The notes under the pieces: model-generated
What the model saw: the letters and a program-made list of their open reading frames with translations, nothing else
Databases searched by the model: none
What the model was told of the DNA's origin: nothing
Program-made: the position numbers and the translations under genes
Shown: piece by piece, positions 20,389-24,825 of the stretch
How the letters are laid out: each line of letters begins with the position of its first letter
How positions within the stretch are numbered: position 1 is the stretch's first letter
Assembly: GCA_001642005.1 (NCBI GenBank)
Contig: LWCA01000520.1
Location: 1 to 24,825, forward strand
Direction: 5' to 3'
DNA length: 24,825 nucleotides
Source of the DNA: Intoshia linei
Lineage: Eukaryota > Orthonectida > Rhopaluridae

Positions 20389-22600
20389 TTCAAAATTCTA
20401 GCGATAATACTGCAATAAAAAAGCCAATTGTATATTTGGCATTATTTGGAATTATAAATATACATGGAGGTTTACTATTGATTATAATTACAAATAGAAA
20501 ATTGGTGGGTGAATTTAAACTTGGACGTATTTGGAAAATTACAGAATATGAAATAATTCACTCTAGACGCAATTATTTGCACGTCGGTCTAGATCAGGTA
20601 TTTTATGTTTTTTATGAAACCAAAAGTGTGTTAAAATCTGCAACTGAAACGCCGGTGTACTCCATTCAACCGAGATCGTCAGATATTAATCCATCATAAT
20701 GGACCCTTTTTGAAAGTTTGAGTTAATTTCACACTTAGAAAGCGGAAAACCAAAAATTTGTGGAATTTATTGACTATTCTATGCATCAGAATGGATATTA
20801 TTATTCCAACGATTTTGATTTAACCTTAAAACTACAAAATGTTTACGATAAAACTGTAATTTTTTTATTGTAATTATCTACATGTATTTAAATTATTTTA
20901 GACAATAAATACTTTTTTTTGGAACCAATCATTACAAAAACCTTTAATCAATTGTAACGCTCACACATTTTTTTGCAAATTTATTCATGGATGTATTTTA
21001 ACGTTTATTTTCGGTATTAATTATTTAGTTGTAGAATTTACTCAGTTTTGGATAAACAATAAATGCATCAATTACATTCTTGTATCACGACGCGGTAGAA
21101 ATTCAGCTGGAACTAGATTTTATCGTCGCGGTTGTGATGAATATGGAAATGTCGCCAATTTTGTTGAAACTGAACAAATTATAACGATCAATGATGATAT
21201 TTATTCCTACGTTCAAGTAAATTTAATTTCCGGGGTTTCTTAAATATTTGTGAACATTTTAATTTTAGATTCGAGGTTCTGTTCCTTTACTTTGGTGTCA
21301 ATATCCTAATTTGAAATACAAACCTTATCCAAATTTAGAAATATCAAGAGACGCTCAAGTAATACTTACTATTTCAAAATAACAATTTTTAATTAATTTT
21401 AAATTTTATAGCAAGATGTTTTTCTCGGCCATTTTAACAAGATAGACTCGTATAATTCTATCGTATTTGTCAATTTGGTATATTATCGTATGCATTAATC
21501 GTTTAAAATTAAACATAGCTGGACAAAAAAGGAAAAGAATTGGAATTAACCTATACATATAGCGAAGTCATCAAAGCTAATATTGATAATTTTAAAAGGC
21601 GAAATATGTCAAATAAATTATTGTATGCTTTTTTTTTTTTTAAATTAAAAAAATATAGATATGAAGAATTTGAATTCCACAAAGAATGCCCGGGATTGAA
21701 CTGGAATAGATTGTCAGTTTTAATTGAAAGAATGAAACCGTTTTTAACGAAAAATGAGTATCATGTATCAAACAGTTATTTTTATATTGTAGTTATTTAA
21801 AAGTATCCTCAAACAGAATTTGCTTGGTTCAAAATGGTTTGATCAGAACCAATTGCATTGATTGCTTGGACAGGACTAATGTTACTCAGAGTTTGATGGC
21901 GCTCGAAATTATTAAAATACAACTACAGGTCATTTAATTTAAGAGTTGTACATTTTAAATTAGGAAGCAAACGTCATCAACTGCGGAATTGAAATTACAA
22001 AAAACCAAGAATTTATGTCAAAGTTTAAGAATTGTAATATATTTGTTAAATCTAAATATAATTATATAGTATGGGCGGACAATGCAGACATGCTATCTAT
22101 TCAATACGCAGGAACAAAAGCATTGAAAACTGATTTCACTCGGTATGGGAAAAGGACTCTTAGTGGGGCTATAAATGATGGAATAAATTCACTAAAAAGA
22201 TATTTTATAAATAATTTCAATGACGGGTTTAGGCAGGTAGAAAATTATTGTATAATTTCATTATTTTGGATTTAAGGATTCTGTCGATTTCATAACTGGA
22301 AATTATTCTATAGATGATGAAATAATCCACACTGATAAACAAATAAATTCACGATTCAGCTTTACCAAAACAGTTTTTATGATATAAATATTTTGATTAA
22401 CTTTCATTTAGATGTGGACCGCTTTTATATTATCCATTGTCATGTTTTTTATAAATATATTGTTTGGAGGTAATTTACTATTGATCAGTTTCAAAAAAAT
22501 TTGTATCATGATTCATGATTCATTCACAAGTGTAATTTCTTCACACATGAAGAATCATAGTAAATGGTGCACTATTTTATTTGATAATCATTTTTCATAA
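20389..22600 (+). CDS. SACM1L: SAC1 phosphoinositide phosphatase, 5' end unresolved, 13 exons placed
   Basis: Integral ER/Golgi membrane phosphatase that dephosphorylates PI4P. Exons: 20389-20597 (first two nt complete a codon), 20739-20855, 20902-20992, 21029-21216, 21269-21358, 21412-21477, 21519-21622, 21659-21757, 21817-21928, 21964-22033, 22070-22236, 22277-22372, 22412-22600. About 533 codons are covered; the human protein has 587 residues. Motifs: KKPIVYLALFGIINIHGG, RIWKITEYEIIHSRRNYLH, YILVSRRGRNSAGTRFYRRG, NVANFVETEQI, RGSVPLLWCQYPNLKYKP, EFHKECPGLNWNRLSVL. The catalytic Sac motif RTNCIDCLDRTN (21845-21883) has intact CX5RT. Then WADNADMLSIQYAGTKALKT, DGFRQDSVDFITGNYS. The C-terminus has one clear membrane segment (AFILSIVMFFINILF) where relatives have two. 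A transposon begins 24 bp after the last coding base. Most introns are 35-59 nt; the one at 20598-20738 is 141 nt. Confidence 0.94.
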
Positions 22601-22698
22601 AGTTTGGAATGGTTGGACTAGAACAGGGGTGCACAATGTACGGCCGCATGCGTCTGTGAGAGCGTTTATGTGCGGCCGTGGGCAATACATCTGATCAT

Positions 22699-22704
22699 AA
22701 TAAA
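22699..22704 (+). terminator. AATAAA inside the hAT element, possible SAC1 polyadenylation signal
   Basis: The SAC1 stop is at 22598-22600 and no AATAAA lies between it and the transposon. The first is at 22699, inside the element. Use by SAC1 is an inference. Confidence 0.35.
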
Positions 22705-23072
22705 TTATAACAAATTTTATAATGTTATAACAAATGATCATAACAAATTGAAAAGTTAAAATGAGATTTTATTCAAGGTCTATTTAAAATATTTTAATCA
22801 AAAAGTTACATTCTTGACTTTGCCCCAGTTTCTCAAATGTTAGCGAAGGACACAAAAAATCAAGGCAGTCACTGATATCTTTTTTTATTTCATTATTCAT
22901 ATTTACATATTTTTTTATGTCTTCCACTCTAATGTATCAACAAATCGGTTTTTAATGGAACTTTTTTCTGTTGTCCAATTATTATTAATTATTTATCGAA
23001 AAATTAATGATTAATGTTTTTAAAAAAAAATATTAATAAAAAGAGATTTTTAAAATTATTTTTAAATTAGGT

Positions 23073-23310
23073 TTTTTTTATGGAATCAGTCAGAAGAATT
23101 ATTAATCTAAAAATTTCGTAAAAGGGATTTTTCATAAAAATATTGGTAAAAGCGATTTTTTTCTTTAAGGGTTGTTAAAATTTGGTTTTTTCTTTTAGAA
23201 TCAGATAGGGTAGTTTTTATTCTAAAACTTTGGTAAAAATGGATTTTTAAAAAAAATATTGGTAAAAATAGATTTATTCCTTAAGGGTTGGTAAAATTTT
23301 GATTTTTTAC
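23073..23310 (+). repeat. Tandem array of about 113-bp units inside the hAT element
   Basis: Two units (about 23073-23185 and 23186-23300) share, in order, a GAATCAG block, a TCTAAAA block, TTTCGTAAAA/TTTGGTAAAA, GGATTTTT, AAATATTGGTAAAA, TTAAGGGTTG and TAAAATTT. Partial, more diverged units flank them on both sides (from about 22990, and after 23300). Internal arrays are common in non-autonomous DNA transposons. Confidence 0.65.
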
Positions 23311-23691
23311 CATAAGATTATATTAAATTGGATGATTTAATGAAATATGTTGAAAATTGTAGATTTGCCTACAATCATCTAAATTTTCGTATTCACCCCT
23401 TGGGGTGACCAGTTACCCTCATGAGAAGCACTGCATTAATCCTACTATTGCTATTTATTCCGATTCAGATAAATGACAAATATGGTGTTAATTTATATGA
23501 GTAAATTAAGGATTAATTTTAATTGAAAATTATTAATTAAAATTTAAAGAAAACTATTTTATTAGACCTAAAATTTAGGTCCAGAGTAAATTTTCTCAAT
23601 GTCGAAGTAAAATTTGTGCGGCCGTACTATCAATGAGAAAAGTAGCATTGTAGCTAAATTGGTGGAAAGGTTTTGCACCCCTGGACTAGAA

Positions 23692-24428
23692 TATAAAATT
23701 TAATCGTTTCATGTGATTAATTTTGACAATTTATACATTAATGATTAGTATATTTAGACGTATTTACAAAAAGAAAAATATTAAATGTATTATTTTGGGC
23801 CAGTTGCTCATTATTTTGTGGAAAAATAATTTTTATATATGGAACCTGCTTTGTTGATAAACCCACTCTAATAAAAGTAAAGAAAGATTGAATTCCTTTT
23901 TACAAACAGAATAAATTATTTATACGCATTATCATTAGTAAAGTCAAAACTGTTTATTTGAAAAGAAATTGTTCGTCTTATTATATAACATTAGACAACA
24001 CTGAAAAATACAGTTGCATAAAAATAATACCATCTTGTGGATAATCTAACACTGATTTCAATGATATATTATATTTATAAATTTTAGTTCATATAACCCA
24101 TTTATTAATACTTTTAATGTTGAAAAAAATATAACAAGGTTTCACTTCCATTCTTAAATTGAGTAATTATATCATTCAAAATAATGTTTACATTAAAAAG
24201 GTGAAGTTTTATAAGTTTGAATATTTATTTATTAATTTAAAATACATGCGTGCGAAATAAACGAAACATTATTATTGCTTTTTCTGTGTTGTATATTTGC
24301 CAAACATTAAAAAATCTTACTCTATAACTGATAAATGTAAAAATTTGATAATGCAAATATACAGTTTAATATACGAGAATCAACTTTGAAATCCCTCAAA
24401 TCTATATCAAACGTGCCATTCGTCTATA
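23692..24428. other. A+T-rich stretch with no supported gene
   Basis: A 38-codon frame at 23741-23857 starts MISIFRRIYKKKNIKCIILG, faintly like an ARF-like GTPase N-terminus, but no P-loop follows. I see no repeat or RNA gene. Confidence 0.5.
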
Positions 24429-24692
24429 ATGAGATTTAAAAAGAGATTTGTGACATCTAAAATATGGAAACATTCAGAAAGTGCGAATGACTGCTATTTC
24501 TATATTCTGAAAAGAAGAAAACAAAGCCTGAATAAATTAAGCCTTTACTTGTATCCGGCCACCAAAAGTTTAACTTTACCAATTCCAATGGAATTATATA
24601 ATTTAGTTTCATCATCTCAAGAAACAGTTGTTTCAATGTATACTGAGGAATATCCAAATCAACCAATTATTTATACAGAAAAAAAAATTTAA
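24429..24692 (+). pseudogene. Fragment resembling a transposon-associated arthropod protein family (tentative)
   Basis: An 87-codon frame containing RFKKRFVTSKIWKHSESAND followed by CYF and later SLYLYPATKSLTLPIPMELY. From memory, multicopy proteins of unknown function in arthropods and hydrozoans carry a similar block (a KKxFxxxxxWxxPxxHxxDCYFC stretch, then a YP...P motif and PVPxxxxLP). Here the second Cys of DCYFC is Tyr, the block is shortened, and no upstream or downstream part of that family is visible. I read it as a decayed fragment of a multicopy element. It could also be a small unrelated gene: the frame is open from ATG to TAA and ends in EKKI. No function is assigned. Confidence 0.35.
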
Positions 24693-24825
24693 TTTATTAA
24701 TATATTTTTTTTAAATATAAATAGCTAATAACCTTTTGATACTAATAAACTGTAAATAAAACTGATAACTAATCGAACTAAACCTTTTCCGTAAATCTGG
24801 ATTTAGACACTAGAATGTATTGTTA
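24693..24825. other. A+T-rich window edge
   Basis: No coding, RNA or repeat signal is seen in the last bases of the window. Confidence 0.5.

Larger units (their letters stand above)
22624..23683. mobile_element. Non-autonomous hAT-superfamily element with intact 8-bp target duplication
   Basis: A 1,060-bp element. The left end reads CAGGGGTGCACAATG. The right end in reverse complement reads CAGGGGTGCAAAACC. An identical 8-bp direct repeat, GACTAGAA, flanks it (22616-22623 and 23684-23691), the hallmark of hAT insertion. Subterminal GCGGCC motifs occur at both ends (ACGGCCGCATG and TGTGCGGCCGTGG on the left, GTGCGGCCGTACT on the right), as often seen for hAT transposase binding sites. It contains no transposase frame and a tandem array (23073-23310). 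Inserted 15 bp past the SAC1 stop codon, counting to the start of the target site. Confidence 0.92.

Noticed and set aside
23741-23857. Short frame starting MISIFRRIYKKKNIKCIILG, reminiscent of an ARF-like GTPase start
   Set aside because: No GxxxxGK(T/S) follows and no donor site gives a joining exon with one.
1-24825. tRNA, rRNA, CRISPR array, or a coordinated operon-like system
   Set aside because: No cloverleaf, rRNA core or regularly spaced repeat-spacer pattern was seen. The genes are unrelated housekeeping functions on both strands.

Overview
This is a compact, very A+T-rich animal nuclear sequence (roughly three quarters A+T by eye). It is animal rather than fungal, plant or bacterial because it holds TMEM145, INTS9 and NUP35 orthologues and genes cut into many small exons. 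The lineage cannot be fixed from the window. Two decayed transposon-type coding relics resemble families I associate with arthropods, but that is weak evidence. The most striking property is intron size: of about 71 introns I could place, about 54 are only 31-42 nt long (mostly 34-40), all GT...AG, and most longer ones carry repeats. Coding exons were found by translating, matching to remembered family motifs, and joining at GT/AG so that phase and family alignment agree. Six of the seven conserved genes close perfectly in frame.

Layout, left to right: (1) 1-1206, A+T-rich intergenic DNA with one pogo-like transposon end. (2) TMEM145 (+, 1207-3072). (3) NUP35 (-, 5317-3929) and INTS9 (+, 5493-10248), head to head across about 175 bp. 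INTS9 carries a dispersed repeat in one intron and a Tc1/mariner-type MITE plus a hAT end in its last intron. (4) 10443-12726, a transposon graveyard: an inverted second copy of the intronic repeat, a broken hAT transposase, and one TA-flanked MITE nested inside another. (5) HSP110 (+, 12949-15866), ATG4 (+, 16719-18281) and AP-1 sigma (-, 19412-18340); the last two converge with 58 bp between stop codons. (6) A degenerate hAT MITE, then SAC1 (+, 20389-22600, extreme 5' end not resolved). (7) A 1,060-bp hAT-type element with a perfect 8-bp target duplication, inserted 15 bp past the SAC1 stop codon. (8) A+T-rich DNA with a fragment of a probable transposon-associated gene.

The seven conserved genes are housekeeping functions in different compartments (Golgi/plasma membrane, nuclear pore, snRNA 3' processing, cytosolic chaperoning, autophagy, clathrin adaptor sorting, PI4P turnover). 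There is no sign that they form a functional cluster, and no new multi-gene system is evident. The interest lies in genome architecture: near-minimal introns, tiny start exons, and transposons that lengthen introns or sit at gene ends.
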